The notes: generated by a model not told the origin, from the letters alone. DNA of 64,000 nt from Candidatus Neptunochlamydia vexilliferae (GCF_015356785.1 NZ_JAAEJV010000003.1:1-64000); one strand, 5' to 3'. Positions 25,772 to 34,197 are shown, counted from the first letter of the stretch. Translations and numbers: made by a program.

Positions 25772-25892
25772 AGGAGAGCTTGGTCCGGGAGGAGGACTAC
25801 TCTGGTCTTTGTTACGTTGCAAACATAGAGATTTTCTACTAAATTTGAGGCGACAAAAAAATCTCAAACCGCAAACGGTTTGAGATTTTTTT
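25772..25892 (+). ncRNA. Candidate small RNA, about 120 nt
   Basis: The span runs from the predicted start after the TACAAT box to the end of a strong terminator. Near the 5' end, AGAG and GGTCC pair with GGACT and CTCT around a GGGAGGA loop (about 25774-25802), giving a compact hairpin with an SD-like purine loop. No ORF of useful size lies inside. It sits between the NLR-like gene and euo. The SRP RNA was considered because of a GGTCCGG similarity, but the conserved symmetric loop is absent. Function unknown. Confidence 0.45.
25861..25892. terminator. Bidirectional intrinsic terminator
   Basis: An 11-bp perfect stem, ATCTCAAACCG pairing with CGGTTTGAGAT around a CAAA loop, has A7 on the left and T7 on the right. 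It can end the plus-strand small RNA and the minus-strand euo transcript. It is the clearest terminator in the window. Confidence 0.9.
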
Positions 25893-25916
25893 CGGACCAA
25901 AAGATAACAACTCGAG

Positions 25917-26351
25917 TTACATCGCTTCCGTTTCCAAAAGTCTGCTCAGGTACTTCTCCTGATACTCTTTAATGTCATCAACGTGAATGACCCATGCTGC
26001 TCCCTTTCGAGAAGCTTTCAACATGCCAACACGTGTCGCGTAATAGATTTTCTGCGCAGGAACGCCGAGCATCTTCGCTGCCTGGTTGACTGAGTAAAAA
26101 CCTTTTTGGTTATCAAAAAGAAGCTCGCCTTCATAAGTAGACTTTGTTCTAGAATACTTATTGCGACGGTAATCTTCTAGATCATCTAGATCAATTGTCC
26201 AACGTGTCGAGTCTTTGCTTGCTTTAAGCTTGTTCTGCTTAATCGCAACGTAAATGGCTTGTCTCGTTACACCATTTATTCGCGCAGCTTCAGTAATTGA
26301 AACCACTTTTCGTGAAGCGACTTCTGCTCCAACATTGTTTTCCATATCCAT
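25917..26351 (-). CDS. euo: EUO-type developmental repressor
   Basis: The 144-residue DNA-binding protein matches EUO, the chlamydial repressor of late developmental genes. Two similar winged-helix/excisionase-like modules are visible. One is around SITEAARINGVTRQAIYVAIKQ with ASKDSTRWTIDLDDLEDY; the other is around YSVNQAAKMLGVPAQKIYYATR with GAAWVIHVDDIKEY. The start at 26351 (MDMENN) is chosen because GAGGAG lies about 7 bases upstream; the frame extends 20 codons further up without an SD. In Chlamydia euo (CT446) lies between recJ and gltX. Here it is divergent from tsp and shares a bidirectional terminator with a candidate small RNA. Confidence 0.92.
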   Translation of the reverse strand: MDMENNVGAEVASRKVVSITEAARINGVTRQAIYVAIKQNKLKASKDSTRWTIDLDDLEDYRRNKYSRTKSTYEGELLFDNQKGFYSVNQAAKMLGVPAQKIYYATRVGMLKASRKGAAWVIHVDDIKEYQEKYLSRLLETEAM

Positions 26352-26581
26352 ATTTTTCTCCTCAATCCAAAAAAATGGGTCAAAAAACCAAGCTAAAGGT
26401 CTAGTTTCCAAAAAACCTGGTTTTTTAACGATTTGTTAATATTCTAACCTTTAGACCTCCTATTATCCCAAAAAAATGAGTTGAAAGCAATCTATTTCTC
26501 TTTACTTTTTCACAAATTTTTGATTTAGATGGGATTATGAAAAAAAATAATTTCAAGGCATAGAAATTATTTGATTAGGTA

Positions 26582-26611
26582 TAGACTTAAACCATTGATT
26601 TGCTGTAAGAT
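26582..26611 (+). promoter_or_regulatory. Possible tsp promoter
   Basis: TAGACT and TAAGAT are separated by 18 bases within the AT-rich 297-bp euo-tsp divergent gap, about 37 bases before tsp. The -35 match is poor. Confidence 0.3.
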
Positions 26612-26648
26612 AAAGGCAGAAAATCTGAGATAGTAAGGAATGATTTGA

Positions 26649-28565
26649 ATGAAACTTAAACCCCTAATATTTAGCATTTTAATCCTTTTCGCCGTTTGTG
26701 CTGAAGCTAAGCCTCCAAAACTCACTGCCCACACCACCTACAAAAAATCTGAAGAAATTCTTAAAGGACACGTCAGCTGCAAGGAAATGACCCCAGAAAT
26801 TGCCCGTAGGACCCTCAAAAACTTCCTTAACGAGCTTGATCCCACAAAGACCTACCTTCTAGCCTCAGAAGTTGAAAAATGGACGGAGCCAAGCGAGGAA
26901 CTTGTCGATAAGATCATCCAAAACTATAAAAAAGAGCGTTTTGAGCTCTATGAGAAGATATATCAGGTGATGGTAGGGGCGATTCATCGGCGGAATGATT
27001 TAGAGGAGAAAATCAAGGGACTTCTGTCTCCTGAAAGCGCAAAAAATATTGATTTTAAAGCTGTTAAGTGGGCTCAAAATGAAAGGGAGCTCGAAGAGCG
27101 CCTCCTAGCTCTTCGCGCTCTCCAGCTCGAAACCGCCGATAAGCTTGAAGTCGACTCAAAAGAGCAATTCATGCAACGCCTTTCAAAAAGGCGGTCTTCA
27201 AGAGAAGAAGAGGTGATCCAAGGAGGGAAAAAAAAGCTCCAAAACAAGCAGATGTTTGCCTACTTTCTAAAAAGTCTCTGCGGAGGGTTAGACAACCACA
27301 CCGTCTACTTCACTCCCCAAGAAGCGAACCAGTTTATGGTTCAGGTGCAGCAACGTCTTTTTGGAATCGGGGCACAGCTGCGCGATGATTTAACAGGATT
27401 TACATTGGTTCGCCTTTTAGATGGAGGACCTGCTCTTCGAGATGGAAAACTGAAAGCGGGAGATAAGATCATTGCGGTCGACCATGAACCTGTTGTCGGG
27501 ATGGACATCGTCGAAGCGGTGAGTTTGATTCGTGGTCCTAAGGGAACAGCGGTGAACCTGACGATCCTTCGTGAAACGGGGGAGAAGTTTGATACCGAAG
27601 TGGTCCGCGATGAAATCGTTCTTAAGGAAACCCGTTTTGAAACGGCAAAACTCCCCTATGGAAATGGGGTGATTGCCCACATCCGCCTCTTTTCTTTTTA
27701 CCAAGACTCCACTGCTTCAGCGGCAACCGATATCAAAGAGGCGATTGAAGCGATTAAAAAAGAGGACAATTTGCAAGGGGTAATCCTCGATCTTCGTGGA
27801 AACGCAGGAGGAATTCTCCCGACCGCTGTTGCTGTAACCGGCCTTTTTATCCAAAAAGGAGTGGTTGTTTCGATCAAAGATTCGGGGGGTAATATCCAAC
27901 ACCTCCGCAACTTTAGCAGCGACGTCAGCTGGGATGGCCCCTTGCTTGTTCTCACCAATAAAGGGAGCGCTTCAGCTGCTGAAATTGTGGCGCAAACGCT
28001 CCAAGATTATGGGCGTGCCATCCTCGTCGGTGACCCCTACACTTGGGGAAAGGGAAGCTATCAAACCTTCACGCTAGAGGCGGGCAACATCCATAAGGTG
28101 AACCCCCAAGGAGAATATAAGGTCACGCGAGGCCTCTACTACACTGTGTCGGGAAAAAGTCCCCAATTGACCGGAACCAAAGTAGATGTTGAGGTTCCTG
28201 GAAGCCTCACAGAACTTGAAATTGGAGAGTCCTTCGCTAAATTTCCTTTAGAAAACGATGAGATCTCCCCCAACTTTGTCGATAACCTTTATGATATTCA
28301 CCCCTTTCACCGAAGGAAAATGATGCGCCTTTATAGTAAAAATCGGCAAGAGTATGTCGATCTCTATGGCAGCTACCTTCCAGCTCTTAAAAAGAATTCT
28401 TCTCTCCGCATCGAGCAAAACAAAAACTACCAAAATTTTCTCAAAGAGCTTCGTAAGGAAGAATTTGATCCGGAAACAGCCGAGCGGTATGGGCAAAACG
28501 ACCTCCAGCTCGAGGAATCTCTTAACATTATGAAAGATTTGATCCTCATGCTCCAAGCAGGGTAG
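26649..28565 (+). CDS. tsp: Tail-specific protease, S41 family
   Basis: The 638-residue periplasmic protease degrades proteins recognised at their C-termini. It has a signal peptide (PLIFSILILFAVCAEA, cleavage near residue 20), an N-terminal helical domain (about 30-230), a PDZ domain (about 235-320, LVRLLDGGPALRDGKLKAGD) and an S41 core (about 330-500). The serine region is NKGSASAAEI (Ser440/Ser442) and the lysine region TWGKGSYQTF (about residue 465). A C-terminal Prc-type extension follows. It is the counterpart of CT441. Its end overlaps the convergent ATPase gene by 20 bp. Confidence 0.94.
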   Translation: MKLKPLIFSILILFAVCAEAKPPKLTAHTTYKKSEEILKGHVSCKEMTPEIARRTLKNFLNELDPTKTYLLASEVEKWTEPSEELVDKIIQNYKKERFELYEKIYQVMVGAIHRRNDLEEKIKGLLSPESAKNIDFKAVKWAQNERELEERLLALRALQLETADKLEVDSKEQFMQRLSKRRSSREEEVIQGGKKKLQNKQMFAYFLKSLCGGLDNHTVYFTPQEANQFMVQVQQRLFGIGAQLRDDLTGFTLVRLLDGGPALRDGKLKAGDKIIAVDHEPVVGMDIVEAVSLIRGPKGTAVNLTILRETGEKFDTEVVRDEIVLKETRFETAKLPYGNGVIAHIRLFSFYQDSTASAATDIKEAIEAIKKEDNLQGVILDLRGNAGGILPTAVAVTGLFIQKGVVVSIKDSGGNIQHLRNFSSDVSWDGPLLVLTNKGSASAAEIVAQTLQDYGRAILVGDPYTWGKGSYQTFTLEAGNIHKVNPQGEYKVTRGLYYTVSGKSPQLTGTKVDVEVPGSLTELEIGESFAKFPLENDEISPNFVDNLYDIHPFHRRKMMRLYSKNRQEYVDLYGSYLPALKKNSSLRIEQNKNYQNFLKELRKEEFDPETAERYGQNDLQLEESLNIMKDLILMLQAG

Positions 28566-29706
28566 GAAGGGTTTGCAATGCTTCCTGGAAGGGAATGGCT
28601 TCTATTTTATCGAAATAAAGGCGCTTACTTCCCCCATAAAAGAGGTAGAGTTTTGCTGAAGGATAATCTTCCTGAAAAGCTTTAAGTGCTTTTAAATCGT
28701 TAGAATGTATCTTTTTTGAACGTTTAATTTCGATACCGATAAGCCCTTTAGGGCCATAGAGAATGAAGTCAACTTCTAATTTATCCGTTGTTCTCCAAAA
28801 ATAAATCTCATAATCAAGCTCAAAATAGTGATTCATTGCCTGAATTTCTTGAAGCATTAAAGTTTCTAAAGCAGGTCCCTCAGCCTCTTCTGGTGCATCA
28901 AAGGGCCCCATAGGACGCAACGCGCGATACACTCCAACATCAAAGTAATAAAACTTGGGGTGGGTAATCGTTTTTCGTTTTGTCCGTTTCGTAAAGACAG
29001 GGATACGACTTGCTAAAAGAAGATCTTCAACAATCTGGAAATATTCCTCGACTGTTTTTCTTTCGATAGAAATATCTTTTGCAATTTGCGTCATATTTAA
29101 GGTCGACCCTTGAGAAAAACTCGCTACCTGCAAAAATTTTGCAAAAGAACCGATGTTACGGACAAGCCCTTCCTGCATCACCTCTTCCCGCAAATAGACA
29201 TGGGTGTAAGACTTTAAATAATCCCTTGGGTTTACAGACTGCGCATGAACGATTGGCAGTTGCCCAAACCTCAACGACTTCTCAAGGCTAAAATCTTTTC
29301 CTAGCTCAAGCGCTGTAAGAGGAAACATCTTATAGTAAAGAGCTCGTCCTGCTAAAAGGTTGGTTCCCCTCCGTCTTAAGGTGCGCGCACTCGACCCCGT
29401 CAGGATAAACTTGTAACGGTAGTTTTCGATCATGCGATGCACTTCATTCAAAAGAGGGGGAATTTTCTGGATTTCATCGATGATGATCCATTCCTTAAAC
29501 CCTTTTGGTATCATCTCCTCGACTTTATGAGGATTTTTTAAGAGCTCAAAAAAGACCTCTTGATCCAAAAGATCTATATATAAGCTGTTTGGAATCCGTG
29601 ACTTGAGCCAAGAGGTCTTTCCTGTTCCTCTAGGGCCAAAAAGAAAGAAGCTATGATCCCCTTTTAGGGGCTTTTCCAGGAATCTTTTATACATTTTTGC
29701 ATACAT
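28546..29706 (-). CDS. AAA ATPase with DUF4143-type C-terminus
   Basis: The product belongs to the AAA_14/DUF4143 group. It has Walker A GPRGTGKTSW, Walker B EWIIIDEIQKIP, the sensor segment KFILTGSSARTLRR and a conserved LPIVHA region. A winged-helix (SIERKTVEEYFQIVEDL) and a C-terminal restriction-like core (EVDFILYGPKGLIGIEIKRSKK) follow. The cellular role of this family is not established. I place the start at 29706 (MYAKMYKRF) because most homologues begin near MYKR. A 14-codon longer frame starts at 29748; no SD decides. It overlaps tsp by 20 bp tail-to-tail and separates tsp from gltX, which suggests insertion. Confidence 0.85.
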   Translation of the reverse strand: MYAKMYKRFLEKPLKGDHSFFLFGPRGTGKTSWLKSRIPNSLYIDLLDQEVFFELLKNPHKVEEMIPKGFKEWIIIDEIQKIPPLLNEVHRMIENYRYKFILTGSSARTLRRRGTNLLAGRALYYKMFPLTALELGKDFSLEKSLRFGQLPIVHAQSVNPRDYLKSYTHVYLREEVMQEGLVRNIGSFAKFLQVASFSQGSTLNMTQIAKDISIERKTVEEYFQIVEDLLLASRIPVFTKRTKRKTITHPKFYYFDVGVYRALRPMGPFDAPEEAEGPALETLMLQEIQAMNHYFELDYEIYFWRTTDKLEVDFILYGPKGLIGIEIKRSKKIHSNDLKALKAFQEDYPSAKLYLFYGGSKRLYFDKIEAIPFQEALQTLPTLLGA

Positions 29707-29790
29707 AACTACCCAAAAATACCTATTTTTTGGGTTATTTCTTCCCATTTTAATGGTTTTTCTGGGAAAGTCAACCCCGTTTTCTTTGGA

Positions 29791-29819
29791 TTGGCATTAA
29801 TCCTTAAAATCTATAGAAT
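29791..29819 (+). promoter_or_regulatory. Candidate gltX promoter
   Basis: TTGGCA and TAGAAT with a 17-base spacer lie immediately before the second family A palindrome, so the element would form most of the gltX leader. Confidence 0.4.
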
Positions 29820-29837
29820 AGGTGTTTTTAACCAATA

Positions 29838-30001
29838 GTACGTGTTTGCGGGGTGCATTCCCTGGGAAACTAGGGGGTAGTACGTTAGGTTTTAAGCTGT
29901 CCAACGACCCCATAGCCGCAGGCGCTATAGGGGAGGAGGACAGTTTGAAAGATAATGTGCTAGACCCGGTTTCAAGGGGATTAAGCCCCGTAAACGCGTA
30001 C
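29838..30001. repeat. Palindromic element, 164 bp (copy 2 of family A)
   Basis: The ends GTACGTGTTTGCGGGG and CCCCGTAAACGCGTAC are inverted with two mismatches. Inner arms TAAGCTGTCC and GGACAGTTTGAAAGA match partly, and the centre holds CCCCATAGC and GCTATAGGGG. The 35 bp at 29904-29938 are identical to the reverse complement of 5180-5214. It lies 12 bases before the gltX start and would be in its leader. Confidence 0.8.
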
Positions 30002-30013
30002 AACAGTAGATTT

Positions 30014-31507
30014 ATGGAAGTTCGTACCCGTATTGCCCCTTCACCAACCGGTGATCCCCATGTAGGAACCCCCTACATGGCTCTCTTTAATTTAATTTTT
30101 GCCAAACACCATGGTGGAAAATTTCTCCTCCGGATCGAGGATACCGACCAAAGCCGGAGCCGCCACGAGTATGAAGAGAGCATCTATAAGGCGCTCCAGT
30201 GGCTCGGCATCGAATGGGATGAAGGCCCCGGAGTGGGTGGCCCGCATGGCCCTTACAAGCAATCGGAACGGACCGAAATTTATCGGGAGCATTGCCAAAA
30301 GCTTCTCGATATGGGACATGCCTACAAATGTTTTGCCACAGCTGAAGAACTCAAAGAAATGCGGGAGCTCAGCGCAAAGATGGGGCAGCGAATGGGTTAC
30401 GACCGCCGCTACCGGAACTTAAGCGAAGAGGAAATCGCAAGTCGGGAAAAAGCAGGGCAACCCTATGTGATCCGTTTGAAGGTGCCACTTACTGGAGAAT
30501 GCACCTACGAAGACATGACGAAAGGGCGGATCACCTGCCCCTGGAGCGATGTTGATGACCAAATTCTCCTCAAGTCCGATGGCTACCCCACCTATCATTT
30601 GGCTAATGTTGTCGATGACTACCTCATGAAAATCACCCATGTGATCCGAGGAGATGAGTGGATGGCTTCGACCCCAAAACATGTTCTTTTATATGACCTT
30701 TTTGGGTGGGATCGCCCCCAGTTTATGCATATGCCCCTCCTCCTTGGCGCCGACGGAAAAAAACTTTCGAAGCGGAAAAACCCCACCTCGGTTTTCTACT
30801 ATAAGGAAAGTGGTTATCTCCCTGACGCCTTTGTCAACTTCTTAACGCTCATGGGCTATAGCATGCCTGAAGATCGGGAAATCTACTCTCTCGATCAGAT
30901 CATCAAAGAATTTTCGGTCAAACATGTCGGGGTTTCAGGCGCCTTCTTCGATGTGAAAAAACTCGATTGGATCAACCAGCAATACCTGATCAATAATATC
31001 CCCGAACAAGATCTTTGGGGAAAAATTAAAGCGTGGGGCTTTTCCGATGAGCGGATGGCCAAAATCATGCCCCTTATCCATACCCGGATCAAAACTTTCG
31101 GCGAATTTATGGAGCTGTGTAATTTCCTCTTCGTCAACCATATTGAGCTGAGCGATGAGCTTCTTTCTCCAAAGGGAACAGAAAAAGAAGTATCGGCTGC
31201 CCTCCTTCAAGCAATGATTTGGAGCATGGAGGAAAATGAGGACTGGAGTCGGAGCGGTTTTGAAAGAGGATCGCGCGAGATGGCTGAATTTTTCGAAGTC
31301 AACCACAAAAAAGTGGTGATGCGGATCCTCTTTGCTGTCATTACGGGGAAACACCAGGGGCCACCCCTTTTCGACTCGATCGATATTCTAGGAAAAGACC
31401 GAACCCGCGCTCGCCTCCTCCACGGCATTGAGTTCCTTGGAGGGATTTCAAACAAAAAGATGGCAGCGCTGAAAAAGAAGTGGGATGGAAGAGGTGCTCT
31501 ACAATAA
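30014..31507 (+). CDS. gltX: Glutamyl-tRNA synthetase
   Basis: The 497-residue class I synthetase charges tRNA-Glu, which may also supply tRNA-Gln by the amidation route. The HIGH-like motif is at RIAPSPTGDPHVGTPYMALF (about 4-23), the KLSKR motif at GADGKKLSKRKNPTS (about 245-259), and an anticodon-binding domain follows. The start is set at 30014 (MEVRTRIAPSPTG) because the domain begins there. The frame is open for 64 more codons upstream, but those run through the palindromic element. No clear SD is visible. It overlaps the start of cysJ by 23 bp. It is next to euo in Chlamydia (CT445). Confidence 0.96.
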   Translation: MEVRTRIAPSPTGDPHVGTPYMALFNLIFAKHHGGKFLLRIEDTDQSRSRHEYEESIYKALQWLGIEWDEGPGVGGPHGPYKQSERTEIYREHCQKLLDMGHAYKCFATAEELKEMRELSAKMGQRMGYDRRYRNLSEEEIASREKAGQPYVIRLKVPLTGECTYEDMTKGRITCPWSDVDDQILLKSDGYPTYHLANVVDDYLMKITHVIRGDEWMASTPKHVLLYDLFGWDRPQFMHMPLLLGADGKKLSKRKNPTSVFYYKESGYLPDAFVNFLTLMGYSMPEDREIYSLDQIIKEFSVKHVGVSGAFFDVKKLDWINQQYLINNIPEQDLWGKIKAWGFSDERMAKIMPLIHTRIKTFGEFMELCNFLFVNHIELSDELLSPKGTEKEVSAALLQAMIWSMEENEDWSRSGFERGSREMAEFFEVNHKKVVMRILFAVITGKHQGPPLFDSIDILGKDRTRARLLHGIEFLGGISNKKMAALKKKWDGRGALQ

Positions 31508-32486
31508 AGAAAACCCGTTCCCCGCTAAAATTGTTGAGCGCTACCTTCTCAATAAAGAGGGATCAACAAAGAAGACCTACCACGTCACCTTAGACCTTGC
31601 AGACTCAGGAATGACCTACAAAGCGGGAGATGCTATCGCCATCTACCCAGAAAATAGCCCTGAAGATGTGGCAACGCTCCTTGCGGCACTTGGAAAAACA
31701 GGGGTGGAAGAGGTCATCGATCCTCGCTCGGGGAAAACACTTTCGCTTGAGCACTTCCTTAAAACCAAGGTCAACCTTCTCCGCATTGATGAAGGGGTTT
31801 CCCTTGAAGACCTCCTGGTTAAATATCCCCCTCTCCTCCCCCGTTTTTATTCCATCGCCTCCTCTCCTCAAGTGAGCCCAAACCGCGTCGATCTTTTGGT
31901 TGCAACATTTACCTACAAAGTGGGAGACATTGAGCGGAAAGGGTTGGGTTCCCATTTTCTTTGCGATCTTGCTGAGGTGGAAAAAACTCCAATCTATACC
32001 TACCTCCACCCAACGGCCCACTTTACCCTCCCTGATGACCCTAATGTCCCGATTATCATGGTTGGCCCCGGCACAGGTGTCGCTCCCTACCGCGCCTTTC
32101 TTCAAGAACGGGAAGCTCAAGGAGCTACTGGGAAAAACTGGCTCCTTTTTGGAGAGCGTCATAGGGCCCACGACTACTACTACGAGTCTTATCTAGAAGA
32201 GCTCAAAGAAAAAAAGTTTCTCCATCTCGACCTCGCATTTTCTCGTGACCAAGAGGAAAAGACCTACGTCCAACACCACCTGCTTAAAAGGGGAGTGATG
32301 GTTTGGAAAGCGCTTCAAGAAGGGGCTCACTTTTATGTGTGTGGCGATGCCCGCCGCATGGCAAAGGATGTGACACATGCCCTACAAACCATTATCGAAA
32401 CGCATGGCGCTCTTTCTCCTGCCAATGCAAAAAATTTCATTAAAACCCTTCGAAAAGAAAAAAGATTTCTTTTGGATGTCTATTAA
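31485..32486 (+). CDS. cysJ: CysJ-like flavin/NADPH oxidoreductase lacking flavodoxin domain
   Basis: The 333-residue protein matches the FAD/NADPH half of sulfite reductase flavoprotein CysJ. Motifs are the FAD-binding RFYSIASSP (about 121-129), GLGSHFLCDL, the NADPH pyrophosphate loop GPGTGVAPYRAFL, FGERHRAHDYYY, FYVCGDARRMAKDV and the aromatic C-terminus DVY. E. coli CysJ is about twice as long; the FMN flavodoxin domain is absent, as in Chlamydia (CT435). Its electron acceptor is therefore unknown. It overlaps gltX by 23 bp and is likely co-transcribed. Confidence 0.85.
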   Translation: MEEVLYNKENPFPAKIVERYLLNKEGSTKKTYHVTLDLADSGMTYKAGDAIAIYPENSPEDVATLLAALGKTGVEEVIDPRSGKTLSLEHFLKTKVNLLRIDEGVSLEDLLVKYPPLLPRFYSIASSPQVSPNRVDLLVATFTYKVGDIERKGLGSHFLCDLAEVEKTPIYTYLHPTAHFTLPDDPNVPIIMVGPGTGVAPYRAFLQEREAQGATGKNWLLFGERHRAHDYYYESYLEELKEKKFLHLDLAFSRDQEEKTYVQHHLLKRGVMVWKALQEGAHFYVCGDARRMAKDVTHALQTIIETHGALSPANAKNFIKTLRKEKRFLLDVY

Positions 32487-32512
32487 CTCTTAGGTGTGTT
32501 AGAATTGTGCTT

Positions 32513-32857
32513 ATGTCTTTTGAACTTACAAAACTCATTCCTGTTAAATCTGCAGCAAAATTCTATGCAGAAAACTCAGAGGTTAAAAGCCGAGGTGAAC
32601 ACAAAAAGGGTCTAAAAGCTTGGAGCAATCGGAAGGCTTATGCCGATTATGCCCAGATGGGCGCCATCGTCTTTACCATTATCGCCGCTTGCTGGGATAA
32701 AAAAGGGGCGAAATCTTTTTACTATGGGAAAAAGATTAAACTAGGTCCTATGATTAAAACCTCTCTTGGTTTTTTGACCTTGATAAAGCTCATCAAAATA
32801 GTCACCGTCTTCTTCAAAACCTACCATAAAATTCAAGCTAAGAAGAAGCAATCGTAG
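32513..32857 (+). CDS. Small basic protein with hydrophobic segments
   Basis: The 114-residue product is lysine-rich and has two modest hydrophobic helices (about 48-60 and 86-104). I set the start at the ATG at 32513; a GTG lies two codons upstream. A purine-rich stretch precedes it after the cysJ stop. Its end overlaps convergent ispF by 20 bp. No family is recognised. A membrane-associated chlamydial protein is plausible. Confidence 0.55.
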   Translation: MSFELTKLIPVKSAAKFYAENSEVKSRGEHKKGLKAWSNRKAYADYAQMGAIVFTIIAACWDKKGAKSFYYGKKIKLGPMIKTSLGFLTLIKLIKIVTVFFKTYHKIQAKKKQS

Positions 32858-33320
32858 CCACACAAAAGCACATCAATCCCTCTCCCCGACCAAAAGCCGT
32901 TAAGCGATCTCCAGAGGTAAAGGTAATCCCCACCTGCTCGACTGAAAGAGAGAGCAGATCAGCAACACTTTTTCGCATCTCCTCAGCCCGTTTTTGAAAT
33001 TTGGGACGTCCTCCTTCAATGGTCAAGGCGATATGTTCGATCGTTTGGTCTCCCAAAGTTTCTGCCGCTTTCTCAAGGTAGACGCGACTATCGGTAATCC
33101 CCTCCTTACGACAAAGATCGATCGCAACCTTTCCTAAAATGGGGACATGGGTGATCGAGGTGATTGCATTGCAAATGGCATGAAAGACGACATCTCCATC
33201 CGAGTCGGCGTCGAGTCCTGGAGCATCCTCGAAGGGAAGCCCAGCGACAATACATTTTTTCTTGCTCCCTTCAGGGAGGAAACGGTGGCTATCTTGCCCA
33301 ATCCCAGTTTTAGTCTTCAT
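32838..33320 (-). CDS. ispF: 2-C-methyl-D-erythritol 2,4-cyclodiphosphate synthase, divergent
   Basis: The 160-residue MEP-pathway enzyme supplies isoprenoids, including the UppS substrate. The metal-binding GQDSHRF is near the N-terminus, and DSDGDVVFHAICNAI supplies the third ligand histidine. The C-terminal GEGL segment is preserved. The usual histidine in the AHSDGD loop is aspartate here (ADSDGD), and the next conserved GDIG..FPD loop is altered. These changes resemble the divergent chlamydial form (CT434). Length is normal. It is convergent to the small basic gene with a 20-bp overlap. Confidence 0.9.
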   Translation of the reverse strand: MKTKTGIGQDSHRFLPEGSKKKCIVAGLPFEDAPGLDADSDGDVVFHAICNAITSITHVPILGKVAIDLCRKEGITDSRVYLEKAAETLGDQTIEHIALTIEGGRPKFQKRAEEMRKSVADLLSLSVEQVGITFTSGDRLTAFGRGEGLMCFCVATIASS

Positions 33321-33351
33321 TTTTAATCCTTACACGAACCCATTAAAGTCA

Positions 33352-33987
33352 TCATACCATAACCAAATTCATGCTGTTATGCTTAGAAAAATGCGAAGTG
33401 CGATCTAGCTCTGCTTCCTGTCGCATTCGCTCTGACCTTTTCCTATCCATTTCTTCATGATAATCTTCGGAGTTTTCGATTCCCTCCATAACCATTGGTA
33501 TCGATGAAACTATCATTCCCCATCCAACAGGGGGATTTACAGCTGCAACAACCACTCCTGTTGCCATTACTACCATGCCCAGAATAGCTTTGCCCTTCCA
33601 GAATCTAGAGCGCTTTTTACATAAAGACACTTTAGCTTCAGAACCTAAAGCATCTAAAGTCAAAGGAGAATCACATGTTTCAAGGATTTGATAAAAAAGA
33701 CCTGCTACTTGACTTTGCGAAGCAAGTTGTCCATCTTGAATAAGAACCTCAGGAAAATGAATCTCAAATAAAAATCTCGCCTGATCGAGTTTTCCATCTA
33801 GCAATAACAAAAATGCTCTACAAACTTCTGCCATATGAACATCATCAGGATACAGTTCTTTCCATTGATCGATGGAATAGAAGGCCCCATCGATATCCGC
33901 ATCACTCATATTCAAGGAAAATTCCTTTAAAATATCATCTTTTTCAACACAGCAAAAACTTAAAGCCGGCAGCAATAGTAAAAACAA
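33352..33987 (-). CDS. Exported hypothetical protein, possible 5' frameshift
   Basis: The frame encodes a mature region of about 190 residues with helical, TPR-like character (about 15-100). A hydrophobic hairpin follows (about 130-160, AILGMVVMATGVVVAAV), then a basic-acidic tail. It begins with the hydrophobic core of a signal peptide (FLLLLPALSFCC). The only in-frame initiator there is TTG at 33985-33987. An ATG followed by AAA and a T7 run lies just upstream in another frame. One extra T would give MKFFLFLLLLPALSFCCVE, a standard signal peptide. A one-base indel or a sequencing error in the homopolymer is therefore likely. Function unknown. Confidence 0.6.
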   Translation of the reverse strand: MFLLLLPALSFCCVEKDDILKEFSLNMSDADIDGAFYSIDQWKELYPDDVHMAEVCRAFLLLLDGKLDQARFLFEIHFPEVLIQDGQLASQSQVAGLFYQILETCDSPLTLDALGSEAKVSLCKKRSRFWKGKAILGMVVMATGVVVAAVNPPVGWGMIVSSIPMVMEGIENSEDYHEEMDRKRSERMRQEAELDRTSHFSKHNSMNLVMV

Positions 33988-33999
33988 AAAAATTTCATA

Positions 34000-34197
34000 T
34001 CAATACCACTTCATAAAAATTAATTTTATAAAAACAATAATCAAAACAGTCACACCAAATAAATGAGCAGAACTGTGCCAAATAACCTTAAAAGTGTACT
34101 TCCCTCTATTTTGGATCAAGCCCCATACCCCCTTTGCAAGAAAATATGGGGTAAGAAATGCAATAAAAACATACAAAAAATACTTAAAAATTTCCAT
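34000..34197 (-). CDS. Small two-helix membrane protein
   Basis: The 65-residue protein has two hydrophobic helices (about 3-25 and 42-60) and ends KLIFMKWY. The start ATG at 34197 has a strong GGAGGT nine bases upstream. The frame also extends six codons to a TTG, but the SD favours the ATG. Its stop overlaps the ATG region of the following exported protein, so the two are probably coupled. No family is recognised. Confidence 0.6.
   Translation of the reverse strand: MEIFKYFLYVFIAFLTPYFLAKGVWGLIQNRGKYTFKVIWHSSAHLFGVTVLIIVFIKLIFMKWY

Noticed and set aside
25772-25892. Signal recognition particle RNA
   Set aside because: The GGTCCGG similarity is local only; the conserved symmetric internal loop and GGAA tetraloop arrangement are missing.
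26352-26411. N-terminal extension of euo by 20 codons
   Set aside because: It lacks an SD, whereas GAGGAG precedes the ATG at 26351, and EUO homology starts after that point.
29822-30013. N-terminal extension of gltX by 64 codons
   Set aside because: The extension is translated palindromic element and has no counterpart in GluRS; the HIGH region starts right after the ATG at 30014.
29820-30013. T-box or riboswitch leader of gltX
   Set aside because: The sequence is shared with the end of aspS as a mobile palindrome, and no T-box sequence or specifier loop is apparent.
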